The translations under genes were made by a program, and so were the position numbers. From NCBI RefSeq assembly GCF_001942305.1, contig NZ_MKKE01000008.1:1-64000 (forward strand): 64,000 nt of DNA, given 5' to 3'. The notes under the pieces are model-generated. The model saw nothing but the letters and a program-made list of their open reading frames with translations, had not been told where the DNA came from and did no database searches. This DNA comes from Saccharomonospora sp. CUA-673. GTDB taxonomy: Bacteria > Actinomycetota > Actinomycetes > Mycobacteriales > Pseudonocardiaceae. Below, one piece after another: positions 36,500 through 47,677 of the stretch. Position 1 is the stretch's first letter. Each line of letters opens with the position of its first letter.

Positions 36500-37153
36500 T
36501 CAACCGAGGAGGGCGCGCAGGCGGCGGAGGCGTTCCTCCGGGGGTTGCTTGGGGCAGCTCGTGCACTTCTCCCCGCCGGGTCGGTCATAGATCAGGCAGC
36601 ACGACGTGCGGCGCACCACCGGTTTCCCGCCGACGTCGGTGAACAGCGGACGCGGCATCGGCGCGCCCGCCGCGGCGATCCCGTCGCCCAGCTCGCCCGC
36701 GACCTGTATCGCCTCGTCGGCGGCGCCGGCCCGGCCGAGTGCGGAGGCGGCCCACAGCAGCCGATTGCCGATCGAGTCCGCCGCGATCGCCCACAACGAA
36801 CGCTGCGAGGCGCCGCTGACGTCGGCGATCGTCGCGACCGCGGGGCCGATCGCGCGGGCGAACTCCTCGGCCAGCCGGGGCACCCCGCCGTCGAGGAACC
36901 GCAGCGAGCGCGAGTCGCGGATCCGGCCGTCGCCGTGGATGTCGAGCAGCACCGCCTCGAGCGCCGGGTCGGCCGGCTTGCCGGTGTGCACCAGTGCCTC
37001 CAGCGGAGGCGCCACGAGCATCGACGACGCCGAGTACCACCGGATCGAGCCGAGCACCCGCTCGGTCGCCGGACCGTACATCGACGCCGCACGCCGCACG
37101 TCCTCGCGCACCCAGTCGTGGTCGGCCAGCACGCTCGCCGGCACCTCGGTCAT
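36500..37153 (-). CDS. FhuF-like 2Fe-2S ferric reductase
   Basis: Protein of 217 residues ending in the FhuF C-terminal iron-sulfur motif RRTSCCLIYDRPGGEKCTSCP, that is CC-x10-C-x2-C. Such proteins reduce ferric siderophores in the cytoplasm to free iron. The N-terminal part (SIRWYSASSMLVAPPLEALV) is as in the family. No siderophore genes are next to it. Its ATG overlaps the stop of the upstream methyltransferase gene (ATGA). Confidence 0.85.
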   Translation of the reverse strand: MTEVPASVLADHDWVREDVRRAASMYGPATERVLGSIRWYSASSMLVAPPLEALVHTGKPADPALEAVLLDIHGDGRIRDSRSLRFLDGGVPRLAEEFARAIGPAVATIADVSGASQRSLWAIAADSIGNRLLWAASALGRAGAADEAIQVAGELGDGIAAAGAPMPRPLFTDVGGKPVVRRTSCCLIYDRPGGEKCTSCPKQPPEERLRRLRALLG

Positions 37154-38106
37154 CCGCCGTCCTCCGTCAACTCGTCCGCATCGTTCGACACGTTCGACTC
37201 GTTCGCCTCGGTGTCGACCCGCCGGAACACCGACACGTCGAACTCGGTCGTGACCTCCACCGTCCCTTGTAGCGCGTCGAGGCGCTCACCGAGGCCCCCC
37301 GGCACGCCGCGCTGCAGGTGGTGGGCGTTCGGTCCCATGAGGACGATCCGGCGCACGTCGTCGGCGTCCAACGGCTCGGTGCGCGAGGTCGAACGCGTGT
37401 CGACGTGGGTGAACCGGCCGGTCAGCGTCTCGCTCAGCTGCCCGGCTTTGCCTCCGGAGATGTCGAGGAGTCCGAGCCGTTCGACGAGTTGGTGCAGATG
37501 TCGCGCACCCGGTGTCGCGACGACGAGGGTGCCGCCGGGGCGCAGCACCCGGTGGAACTCGGCCGCGTTGCGCGGTGCGAACACGTTGAGCACGACATCC
37601 GCGGCCCCGTCCGCGACCGGCCAGGGCTGCCACAGATTCCACACCACGGCCCCGATCCGCGGGTGCGCGGCGGCGGCCCGGCGCAACGCGGGCGCCGAGA
37701 CGTCGAGCGCCAACCCGTGGGCGTCGCCGTCGCACGCGTCGAGCACACCGGCCAGGTAGTGGCCGGTGCCCGCGCCCGCGTCGACGATCAGCGACGGTGC
37801 GGGGCCGGATTCCGGACGGGTGGATGCACGGACCGACTCTGCGAGGAGTCTCACGAGCGGCGCGTAGTGCCCGGCGCCGAGGAACTCCGCGCGGGCGGCG
37901 ACCATCTCGCCCGTGTCGGCGGTGCCGGCGTCGACCTTCGCGTGCAGCAGGTTGACGTACCCCTGCTTCGCAACGTCGAAAGTGTGACGCCGCACGCAAC
38001 GAAGTGACCGTTCCGAAGGGCTCAGTGGGGCCGAGCAGACGGAGCAGCGCAACACTTCGACGATCGCCGGTGGTAACGCCCGTTTGGAGCTGTTACGTGA
38101 GGTCAC
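37150..38106 (-). CDS. 23S rRNA guanine-N1 methyltransferase-like (RlmA family)
   Basis: About 318 residues from the GTG at 38106. N-terminal zinc finger LRCSVCSAPL...LRCVRRHTFDVAKQGYVNLL, as in RlmA-I/II, where Cys and His bind zinc. SAM domain: LIVDAGAGTGHYLAGVLD (motif I), GLALDVSAPALRRAA, then VLNVFAPRNAAEFHRVLRPGG. This is the pattern of enzymes that methylate G745/G748 of 23S rRNA, some of which give macrolide resistance. Which base this one modifies cannot be read. Coupled to the FhuF-like gene. Confidence 0.85.
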   Translation of the reverse strand: MTSRNSSKRALPPAIVEVLRCSVCSAPLSPSERSLRCVRRHTFDVAKQGYVNLLHAKVDAGTADTGEMVAARAEFLGAGHYAPLVRLLAESVRASTRPESGPAPSLIVDAGAGTGHYLAGVLDACDGDAHGLALDVSAPALRRAAAAHPRIGAVVWNLWQPWPVADGAADVVLNVFAPRNAAEFHRVLRPGGTLVVATPGARHLHQLVERLGLLDISGGKAGQLSETLTGRFTHVDTRSTSRTEPLDADDVRRIVLMGPNAHHLQRGVPGGLGERLDALQGTVEVTTEFDVSVFRRVDTEANESNVSNDADELTEDGG

Positions 38107-38171
38107 ACCCCATATTCGACCATGACGTTTCGGAACGGGACGTATCCACCCCCAGTTTGGGAAACGCAGAC

Positions 38172-38208
38172 GTAACAATCGCAGCGAATCGCTTCACCCT
38201 CCCGAAAC
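38172..38208 (+). promoter_or_regulatory. Candidate GlnR box upstream of amt
   Basis: TTCAC-N6-GAAAC at 38193-38208 fits the actinobacterial GlnR half-site pattern gTnAC-n6-GaAAC; a GTAAC 21 bases upstream (38172) may begin a second, weaker site. Located about 83-119 bases before the amt start. amt-glnK-glnD is a classic GlnR target. Confidence 0.5.
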
Positions 38209-38290
38209 GCGATGAGCCATTCGGTGCAACACGGACTCCGGATGCTGTCGCGCAATTGCGAGTTCGGCTGCCTCTCGAAGGAGGAGAAGC

Positions 38291-39921
<1,631 letters not shown>

Positions 39922-39930
39922 GCGCACACG

Positions 39931-42272
39931 GTGGTCGTAGGGGGACTTGTCGAGGCGGCCAATCGGCTGCTGGAGGGTCGGCACGGCCGGCTCGGTGCCA
40001 CGGCACTGAGGGCGGCTCTGGTTGACCTGTACGAGTTCTGGTTGAACAAGGCCGCCACGGCGGCCGGCGTCGGCGTCGCAGGCATCGCGCCTGCTGACGT
40101 CGCGCTGGTCGCCGTTGGCGCCTTGGCCGTCGCGAACTCGCGCCGTTCTCCGACCTCGACCTCGTACTCATCCACAATGGACATCCGAAGATCGGTGAGA
40201 TCGCCGACGCGTTGTGGTACCCGCTGTGGGACGCGCGCGTCGGCCTGGATCATTCGGTGCGCACTCCGGCCGAGGCGCTGAAGGTGGCTTCGGAGGATCT
40301 GCGCACCGCGATGGGACTGCTCGACGGCAGACTCATCGCCGGGGACGCCGATCTGGCGTCCAGACTCGTCTCCGCCGCTCGCGATCAGTGGCGGAGAAGT
40401 GCCCGCAAACGCATTCCCGAACTCGTCGAGTCCACACGGGAGCGATGGGGCCGTAGCGGGGAGATCGCCCAGGTGTCCGAGCCGGACTTGAAGCATGGTC
40501 GAGGCGGGCTCAGGGATCTGGGACTGCTCGACGCGTTGTCGGTGGCCCAGTTGGCCGATCGGGGCTCGGAGGAGGTCGCCGAGGCGCGCGGGCTGTTGCT
40601 CGACGTGCGGACCGAACTGCGACGCACCGTGCGGCGCAGCAGGGACATCCTCGGGGCCGAGGACGCGGCGGTCGTCGCGACGGAACTCGAGTTCGGGGAC
40701 CGGTTCGCGTTGGCCCGCACGCTCTCGAGCTCGGGGCGGACGGTCGCCTACGCCGTGGATGTGGCGTTGCGGGCGGCCGATCCACCGAAGGGCCGGTTCG
40801 GCCGCAAACCGTCGCGCACGCCGTTGGACGACGGTGTGGTGTTGCACGGCAACGAGGTCGCGCTCGCGCGCGATGCCGTGCCCGCGCGCGATCCCGGGCT
40901 GTTGTTGCGAGTCGCGGCGTCGTCGGCGCGCACGTCGGCGCCCGTGTCGCACGGTACGTTGCGCACGCTCGCCGATTCGGCGCCGGAGTTGCGCGCACCG
41001 TGGCCGGAGTCGGCGCGCAAGGCGCTGACGGAGTTGCTGGGCGCGGCCGACGGGCTGGTCGATGCCGTGGAGGCGTTCGACCGGACGGGACTGTGGGCGC
41101 GGTTGTTCCCCGAATGGGGAGCGGTGCGCGACCTGCCGTCGCGCGAGCCGGTGCACGTGTGGACCGTCGACCGGCATCTCGTGCAGACGTGCGTCGAGGC
41201 GGCGAAGTTGACCGACACGGTCGCGCGCCCGGACCTGTTGCTGCTGGGCGCCTTGCTGCACGACATCGGCAAGGGGCGCGACGTCGACCACTCGGAGCTC
41301 GGCGCGAAGATCGCCCAGCACGTGGCCGTCCGGGTCGGACTGTCCGAACGGGACGCCGCAGTCGTCACGGCGATGGTGCGGCACCACCTGTTGTTGCCCG
41401 ACACCGCGACGCGCCGGGACATCAGCGAGCACGAGACGGTGGAGCGGGTCGCCAAGACCATCGACGGCGATCCGTTGCTGCTGGATCTGTTGCACGCGTT
41501 GGCGAAGGCGGATTCGCTCGCCACCGGCCCGGGCGTGTGGACGGCGTGGAAGGCCGGTCTCATCGGGGAACTGGTGAGCCGCACGCGCAAACTGCTCACC
41601 GGGACGCCGTTGCCCTCACCGGAGGAGCTCGACGACACGCAGGTCGAGCAGGTGGCCGAGGCGGTGCGCACCATGAAGGGTCAGGCGACGGTCTCGCTCG
41701 GTGCCCACGGCGGTGACGGCGACGGCGACAAGATCGCCACCGTCGTGCTCGCGGTGCCCGCGGGCGCCGAGCTGCTCACCCCGGCCGCCGGGGTGCTCGC
41801 GCTCAACTCGCTCGAGGTGCACACGGCGACGTTGCGCAGCCACGGCGGCGGCCGGGTCGGCGTGTTCACGGCGTCACCGCGGTTCGGCACCCCGCCGGAT
41901 CCGGCGCTGTTGCGCGACCAGTTCGCACGTGCCGTCGCGGGTGGACTGGCGTTGTCGCAGAAGCTGGCCGAGAAGGAACGGGCGTACGCGGGCGTGGCAC
42001 GTCCGGTCGAGCCGAAGGTGCTGTGGTTCGACGACGAGACCGCCGGTTCGGACACCGTCGTCGTCGAACTCCGCGCCATGGACCGGATCGGTCTGCTGTA
42101 CCGGGTGGCGGGCGCGCTGCGCCGGTGCGACGCGGACGTGCGCTGGGCGAAGGTCGCCACCCTGGGCGACCGTGCCGTCGACTCGTTCGCCGTGACCCCA
42201 CGCAGCGGCACCATCGACGCCGCCTGGCGGCAGCGGGTCGAACAGGCCGTCATCGCCGCGTCCTCGGCCTGA
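39931..42272 (+). CDS. glnD: PII nucleotidyltransferase GlnD (one frameshift)
   Basis: Bifunctional enzyme that adds and removes a nucleotide on GlnK; in actinobacteria an adenylyltransferase. Layout: nucleotidyltransferase with GALAVAE-LAPFSDLDLVLIHNG, an HD domain with LLHDIGKGRDVDHSE near residue 445, and two ACT domains at the end (TVSLGAHGG..., VVELRAMDRIGLLYRVAGAL). The frame changes near 40134 in the catalytic motif; a restored G gives GALAVAELAPFSDLDL and a protein of about 780 residues. The GTG at 39931 follows glnK by 9 bases. Because the break falls in the active site, an error is far more likely than a true mutation. Confidence 0.92.
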
Positions 42273-42274
42273 GC

Positions 42275-42301
42275 GACCCGCGTTCGGTGCGGACGCGGGT
42301 C
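42275..42301. terminator. Bidirectional hairpin terminator between glnD and the methyltransferase
   Basis: GACCCGCGT (42275-42283) and ACGCGGGTC (42293-42301), perfect 9-base arms, 9-base loop. It starts 3 bases past the glnD stop and overlaps the end of the minus-strand gene. Confidence 0.65.
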
Positions 42302-43058
42302 AGCGCACGGCGACGAGAACCGTGTCGTCGCCGTGCGCCCACACCACGGCCGTGTCGGAGAAACCTGCCGCGTGCAGGAGTTTCCGGTGCTCGTCGACGG
42401 TGACGCCGTTGTCGTCGTGGTGCTCGAGCGTGCGCCGCGCCCGCTCGGCGACGAGGTCACGGAGCGCCGGGTCGGTCTCCACGGCGGTCCACCAGGCGTG
42501 CCAGTCCTCGTTGCCGGTGACGCCTACCCGTTCGGCCCTGCGGTCGCGTACGCGCGTGGCGAGTTCGTGCATGCGCGGGCTGTGGGCGGCGAGGTTGTCG
42601 CCGTTGACGAACACGCCGCCGGGGCGGATGTGCTCGGCCAGCGTGCGATACAGCCGTTCGAGGTCGCCGGGGTCCATCCAGTGCAGTGCCGTCGTCGACA
42701 CGGCTGCGTCGACGACGGAGGGGATCGCGCCTGCCCATTCGTCGCCTGCGAGGTCGGCGTCGACGAACGTCACCTCGGGGTGGCGGGCACGGCCCAGTCC
42801 GAGCAGGACCGGATCGGAGTCGATGCCGACGACTGCGGCGCCGGGGATCGCCGACAACAGCCGGGCGGACAGCGAACCGGGCCCGCAGCCGAGATCGACG
42901 ACGACCGGCCCGGAGCCGGTGACATTGCGCGTGGCGGTGTCGACGACGTCGGCGATCACGGCGAAGCGTTCCTCGCGATCGGCGACATACCGCTCCTGTT
43001 GCGCGTCCCACCGGGCGAGCCAGTGTTCGGCGATGCTGCGATCGAGCACAGTGGACAT
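42300..43058 (-). CDS. Class I SAM-dependent methyltransferase
   Basis: 252-residue methyltransferase. Motif I is VVVDLGCGPGSLSARLL; then VVGIDSDPVLL (motif II), VDADLAGDEW, and STTALHWMDPGDLERL, resembling trans-aconitate and related small-molecule methyltransferases. Substrate unknown. Divergent from the CGNR regulator with 70 bases between starts. Complete, with an ATG start. Confidence 0.82.
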   Translation of the reverse strand: MSTVLDRSIAEHWLARWDAQQERYVADREERFAVIADVVDTATRNVTGSGPVVVDLGCGPGSLSARLLSAIPGAAVVGIDSDPVLLGLGRARHPEVTFVDADLAGDEWAGAIPSVVDAAVSTTALHWMDPGDLERLYRTLAEHIRPGGVFVNGDNLAAHSPRMHELATRVRDRRAERVGVTGNEDWHAWWTAVETDPALRDLVAERARRTLEHHDDNGVTVDEHRKLLHAAGFSDTAVVWAHGDDTVLVAVR

Positions 43059-43071
43059 GACCGGCTCCGTA

Positions 43072-43095
43072 ACTGTCGAAGCATAGAATGACAGT
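43072..43095. promoter_or_regulatory. Inverted repeat in the methyltransferase-CGNR promoter
   Basis: ACTGTC-N12-GACAGT, 14 bases from the methyltransferase start. It sits where an operator for the divergent regulator would be expected. Confidence 0.45.
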
Positions 43096-43128
43096 GACGA
43101 CGCTACGAGAAGGCGAGTAACTGGTCAA

Positions 43129-43701
43129 GTGGATTTCGACAGTCACACGTCGGGCGTGGTCGCCGCGACGGTCGCGCTCGTCAACGCACTCACCCCGGGA
43201 CATGCGCGCGGCCGCGAGCACGCGCCGTCGGCGGCCGAGATGCTGAGCTCGGCACGCGAAGCCTTGGGGGCAGTTGGCGACGAGCGGCCGGTGCAGGGCG
43301 ACGTGGACGACCTCGCCGCCGCCGCGGGCCGGTTGCGCGTCGTCTTCGAACACGTCGAGGCCGGCGACATGGACGCGGCCTGCCGGCACGTCAACGGTCT
43401 GCTGCGAGAAACCCGCGCCGCTCCCGAGCTGTCCCGGCACGGCGACGGCCCGTGGCATCTGCATTTCCACACGCCCGACGCGGATTTCGTGCCGAGCTGG
43501 GAGGCGCCCATGGCGACCTCGCTCGCCGTCGTGCTCGGCAATCCCTACGCCGACCGGTTGGGCGTGTGCTCCGCGCCCGCGTGTGACCGCGTCTACGTCG
43601 ATACCTCCCGCAACGGGACCCGGCGGTTCTGCGGCACGACCTGCCAGAACCGCGTCAAGGCGGCGCAGTTCCGCAACCGCCGTGCCGCCGGCTCCGGCTG
43701 A
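43129..43701 (+). CDS. CGNR zinc-finger regulator
   Basis: 190-residue protein with an N-terminal ABATE (DUF1470) domain and a C-terminal CGNR zinc finger: LGVCSAPACDRVYVDTSRNG followed by RRFCGTTCQNRVKAAQFRNRR, giving C-x4-C-x15-C-x3-C ligands. Family members are presumed DNA-binding regulators with an unknown ligand. The GTG start is divergent from a methyltransferase, the likely target. A 21-bp repeat block starts 10 bases after the stop. Confidence 0.85.
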   Translation: MDFDSHTSGVVAATVALVNALTPGHARGREHAPSAAEMLSSAREALGAVGDERPVQGDVDDLAAAAGRLRVVFEHVEAGDMDAACRHVNGLLRETRAAPELSRHGDGPWHLHFHTPDADFVPSWEAPMATSLAVVLGNPYADRLGVCSAPACDRVYVDTSRNGTRRFCGTTCQNRVKAAQFRNRRAAGSG

Positions 43702-43711
43702 GCGACGCCGA

Positions 43712-43765
43712 ACGCCAACACGGCGACGCCAGTTGCCAACACGGCGACGTGGGGTGCTGACACGG
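43712..43765 (+). repeat. 21-bp-period tandem repeat, locus D (3 copies)
   Basis: Cores begin at 43712 (ACGCCAACACGG), 43733 (TTGCCAACACGG) and 43754 (GTGCTGACACGG), exactly 21 bases apart, with CGACGCCAG and CGACGTGGG between them. Directly after the CGNR gene. Confidence 0.85.
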
Positions 43766-43769
43766 GGGT

Positions 43770-43812
43770 TACGCACGTGGCTACGCAGGGGTGGCTGAGT
43801 AGGGCTACTCAG
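43770..43812. promoter_or_regulatory. Candidate operator cluster upstream of ffh
   Basis: TACGCA occurs at 43770 and 43782 (12 bases apart), followed by a perfect palindrome CTGAGTA-GGGC-TACTCAG at 43795-43812. It lies about 290 bases before ffh. The dyad has the look of a site for a dimeric regulator, for example of the LuxR/NarL type; no such gene is in the window. Confidence 0.5.
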
Positions 43813-44104
43813 GCCGATTGCGGTGTCTTCACGCTGACGTGACGTGGGGTCCGGCGGGCATCGTGGTGACCAGCTCGGATGCGACATCGCTGCTCGGTGG
43901 GGCTCGCCTGGTGCTGGGGGTCTGGCGAACAGGCCGACCGCGGTGCTCGCGACCGGGACGAGACGCCGCCCGGCCGGGCGTAGGGGGATCTGTGGGGGAC
44001 AGACCGGCCGGGCGGCCCCTCGACGATCTGCGGCCAGTACCCTGGGACGTCGTCGGTGTGATGAACCGGCGCCAGGAACGACGACCTGCTGGAGCGTGCA
44101 CCCC

Positions 44105-45663
44105 GTGTTCGACACCCTCTCGGATCGGCTCACATCGGTCCTGCAGAACCTTCGAGGCAAGGGCAAGCTCTCCGAGGCCGACATCGACGCCACCGCGCGC
44201 GAGATCCGGATCGCGCTGCTGGAGGCCGACGTCGCGCTGCCGGTGGTGCGCGAGTTCATCAAGCAGGTCAAGGAGCGCGCCAAGGGCGCCGAGGTCTCCG
44301 AGGCGCTGAACCCGGCCCAGCAGGTCATCAAGATCGTCAACGAGGAGCTCGTCGCGATCCTCGGCGGGGAGACCCGCCGCGTGCACCTGGCGAAGAACCC
44401 GCCGACCGTGATCATGCTGGCCGGTCTGCAGGGTGCCGGTAAGACGACGCTGGCCGGCAAGCTCGCGCTGTGGCTGAAGAACCAGGGCCACGCGCCGATG
44501 CTCGTGGCCTGCGACCTCCAGCGCCCCAACGCGGTCACGCAGCTGCAGGTCGTCGGTGAGCGCGCCGGGGTCACGACGTTCGCCCCGGAGCCGGGCAACG
44601 GCGTCGGCGACCCGGTCGACGTCGCCAAGCGCAGCATCCAGGAGGCGCGGCACGCCCAGCACGACGTGGTCGTCGTCGACACGGCCGGCCGGCTGGGTGT
44701 CGACGAGGAGCTGATGCAGCAGGCCGCGGACATCCGTGACGCGGTGCAGCCCGACGAGACGCTGTTCGTCGTCGACGCGATGATCGGTCAGGACGCGGTC
44801 ACCACGGCCGAGGCGTTCCGCGACGGCGTCGGCTTCACGGGTGTCGTGCTCACCAAGCTCGACGGTGACGCCCGCGGTGGTGCGGCCCTGTCGGTCCGGC
44901 AGGTGACGGGCGAGCCGATCCTGTTCGCCTCCAACGGTGAGAAGCTCGACGACTTCGACGTCTTCCACCCCGACCGCATGGCCAGCCGCATCCTCGGCAT
45001 GGGCGACATGCTCACGCTGATCGAGCAGGCCGAGCAGGCGTTCGACCAGGAGAAGGCCGAGCAGGCGGCGTCCAAGCTGGGCACCGGCGACATGACGCTC
45101 GAGGACTTCCTCGAGCAGATGCAGGCCGTGCGCAAGATGGGCCCCATCGGCAATCTGCTGGGCATGCTGCCCGGCGCCGGGCAGATGAAGGACCAGCTCT
45201 CGCAGGTCGACGACGCCCAGATCGACCGGCTCCAAGCGATCATCCGCGGTATGACGCCCGCCGAACGCGAGAACCCGAAGATCATCAACGCGTCCCGGCG
45301 CCAGCGCATCGCCAACGGTTCCGGCGTGAAGATCCGCGAGGTCAACGACCTCGTGAATCGCTTCTACGAGGCCCGCAAGATGATGCAGCAGATGGCGGGC
45401 CGGTTCGGCTTCGGCGGCGGTGGCGGCAGCGCCACCAAGAAGCAGAAGAAGGGCCGCAAGGGCAAGAAGGGCAAGAACAAGGCGCCCAAGCAGAAGATGC
45501 CCGGCGGTTTCCCCGGTCTGCCCGGTGGGATGCCGGGTGGCATGCCCGGTGGCGGCGGGGCCGGCGGCGGGCAGACGCCCGACCTGTCCCAGCTCGGCGG
45601 CGGTCTCAACGACCTGCGCCCGGCTTCGACCCGTCGAAGCTCAAGCTGCCGAAGAACAAGTGA
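44105..45663 (+). CDS. ffh: Signal recognition particle protein Ffh (frameshift near 3' end)
   Basis: SRP54 homologue, a GTPase that binds signal sequences on ribosomes and hands them to FtsY. NG domain: GLQGAGKTTLAGK at about 106, DTAGRLGVDEEL, TKLDGDARGG. The M domain is Met-rich (MQAVRKMGPIGNLLGMLPG) with the RNA-binding RRQRIANGSG. The C-terminus has a basic KKQKKGRKGKK run and MPGG repeats. The frame changes near 45621; with one restored C the tail becomes PGFDPSKLKLPKNK and ends at 45663. About 519 residues. Start GTG at 44105. Confidence 0.93.
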
Positions 45664-45666
45664 GCC

Positions 45667-46745
45667 ATGCTCCACATCCGCGCGGTCACGCTGCCGGACG
45701 GGCGTGAACGGGACCTCTGGACCGACGGTGAGCGCATCTCGCTGACCCCGGTCGACGGTGCGCAGACCCTCGACGGCGCGTTCGTCGTGCCCGGTCTGGT
45801 CGACGCGCACTGCCACCCCGGGATCGGCGTCGCCGGGCCGGTGACGCTCGACGAGGCCGCCGCGCAGGCCGAGACCGATCGCGACGCCGGGACCCTGCTC
45901 ATCCGCGACTGCGGCGTGCCGATCGACATCCGCCCGCTCCAGGACCGGGTCGACCTGCCGCGGATCATCCGCAGCGGCCAGCACATCGCGTTGCCCAAGC
46001 GGTACATCCCGAAGCTCGGCATCGACCTCGACCACCCGGACCAGCTGCCCGAGGCCGTCGCCGAACAGGCCGCCGTGGGCGACGGCTGGGTCAAGCTCGT
46101 CGGCGACTGGATCGACCGCGGCGTCGGCGACCTCGCGCCGCTGTGGCCGGACGACATCCTGGCCGAGGCGATCCGGGTCGCGCACGACGCGGGCGCGCGC
46201 GTGACGGCGCACGTGTTCGGCGAGGACGCGCTGCCCGGCCTGATCGCCGCGGGCATCGACTGCATCGAACACGGCACCGGACTCGACGCGGACCTGCTCG
46301 ACCGCATGGCGCGGCAGGGCACCGCCCTCGTCCCGACGTTGATCAACATCGAGAACTTCCCCGGCATCGCGACCAGGCCGCCAAGTACCCGACCTACGCG
46401 GCCCACATGCGGGCGCTGCACACGGGGGTCGGCGACATGATCGGCCGGGCCATCGACGCGGGCGTCGACATCTACGCAGGCAGCGACGCCGGCGGCATGG
46501 TCGCCCACGGCCGGCTGCCCGATGAGGTGTCGGCACTGCACCGCGCGGGAATGTCCCCGGAGCAGGCGCTCGGTGCGGCGTCATGGGCGGCGCGCTCGTG
46601 GCTCGGCCACGACGGCATCGTCGACGGCGCGCACGCCGACCTGCTCGTCTACGACACCGACCCGCGCGAGAACCTCGACGTCCTCGCCGCCCCGCGGCAC
46701 ATCGTGTTGCGCGGCAGACTCGTCGGTGGTGGGCGCGTGGGCTGA
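45667..46745 (+). CDS. Amidohydrolase family protein (one frameshift)
   Basis: Metal-dependent hydrolase, about 359 residues after correction. FVVPGLVDAHCHPGIGV holds the HxH ligands; VKLVGDW gives a possible bridging Lys; RVTAHVFGEDAL and CIEHGTGLD give the two His; DIYAGSDAGGM the Asp. The frame changes near 46371 (FPGIA then DQAAKYPTYAAHM), fixed by one G. These amidohydrolases next to ffh are common in actinobacteria; the substrate is unknown. It starts 3 bases after ffh, so it is co-transcribed. Confidence 0.85.
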
Positions 46746-46840
46746 GGGCGTGCCCTCGGCGGGAGGGCCGGGCGGGGCGTGACCGTGCGGTGGCGCACAG
46801 TAGGCTCGCCAGCGGCGAGGCGACCGGCGGGAGGACCAGC

Positions 46841-47632
46841 GTGACGGCACCGGACGCGGGCGGCGCCGCCTCCTCCGAACCGGCGTCCGGGTCGACGGCC
46901 GAGTCGACGGCGCTGCCCCGGCCCCGCTGGGGCTTCGGCGCGTTCATCCTCGTCGAGTGCGTGCTGCTCGCCTCGGCCGCCCTGATCGGGGCGATCCTCT
47001 ACCGCGACACCGAACCCGGCGAGGCGCTGTCGGTGCGCAACGTGCTGATCGGCACGATGCTGCCGACGGTGATCGCCGCGTCCACGGCCCTGGTGATCAC
47101 CAAGGTGCGCGGCAACGGACCGCTGGCCGATCTGAACCTGTCCTGGCGCTGGGACGACGTCAAACTGGGGCTCAAACTCGGCCTGCTCGGCCTCGTCCTG
47201 ACGAGCGTCGGTGCGTGGATCTGGACCGAGATCGTGGGGGAGCGCAACGCCCAGTCGGCGATCGGCGCGCTCGTCGAGAACACCCCGATGTCGGTGCAGG
47301 CCGCGATCGTGATGTTCCTGTACCTGTGGCTGCTCGGCCCGATCTGCGAGGAGATCATCTACCGCGGTCTGCTGTGGAGTGCCACCGAACGGCTCGAATG
47401 GCGCAAGGAGAAGTGGGGCCGGTTCGCCGCGTTCGTCCTGTCGACCGCCGTGTTCGCCGTCAGCCACCTCGAACCGCTGCGGACGTCGCTGCTGATCGTG
47501 ATCTCGATTCCGATCGGCCTGGCCAGGCTCATCACCGGTCGGCTACTCGGCAGCATCGTCGCGCACCAGATGAACAACTTCCTGCCCGCGGTGGCGATCC
47601 TGCTCACCGCGCTGGGCATCGCCGAGGCCTGA
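46841..47632 (+). CDS. CPBP-family intramembrane (CAAX-like) metalloprotease
   Basis: 263-residue membrane protein with about seven hydrophobic segments. Catalytic motifs of the family: CEEIIYRGLL (EExxxR), FAVSHLEP and HQMNN. The bacterial members process peptides or act in immunity to bacteriocins; the role here is unknown. Start is the GTG at 46841 with GGGAGGA 6 bases upstream. Ends before a strong hairpin shared with the TauE/SafE gene. Confidence 0.88.
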   Translation: MTAPDAGGAASSEPASGSTAESTALPRPRWGFGAFILVECVLLASAALIGAILYRDTEPGEALSVRNVLIGTMLPTVIAASTALVITKVRGNGPLADLNLSWRWDDVKLGLKLGLLGLVLTSVGAWIWTEIVGERNAQSAIGALVENTPMSVQAAIVMFLYLWLLGPICEEIIYRGLLWSATERLEWRKEKWGRFAAFVLSTAVFAVSHLEPLRTSLLIVISIPIGLARLITGRLLGSIVAHQMNNFLPAVAILLTALGIAEA

Positions 47633-47651
47633 GCGGCCGAGCCGCGCGCCG

Positions 47652-47677
47652 GTGCAGGCGACTTACAGCGCCTGCAC
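47652..47677. terminator. Bidirectional hairpin terminator
   Basis: GTGCAGGCG (47652-47660) and CGCCTGCAC (47669-47677), perfect 9-base arms with an 8-base loop that contains the stop codon of the minus-strand gene. Between convergent CPBP and TauE/SafE genes. Confidence 0.7.

Larger units (their letters stand above)
43702..44104. other. 403-base intergenic region before ffh
   Basis: No gene is seen. It holds the 21-bp repeat block (43712-43765), the TACGCA/CTGAGTA palindromic cluster (43770-43812) and the ffh leader, which has GCCGCCCGGCCGGGC and ACCGGCCGGGCGGC segments near 43968 and 44005 able to pair. Confidence 0.55.

Noticed and set aside
37150-38106. Macrolide-resistance methyltransferase
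   Set aside because: RlmA family includes such enzymes, but nothing here shows a resistance role; it is more likely a housekeeping rRNA modifier.
44105-45663. Programmed frameshifting in ffh, smc or glnD
   Set aside because: No slippery heptamer or pseudoknot, many genes affected in the same way, and the fix is a single missing C or G each time.
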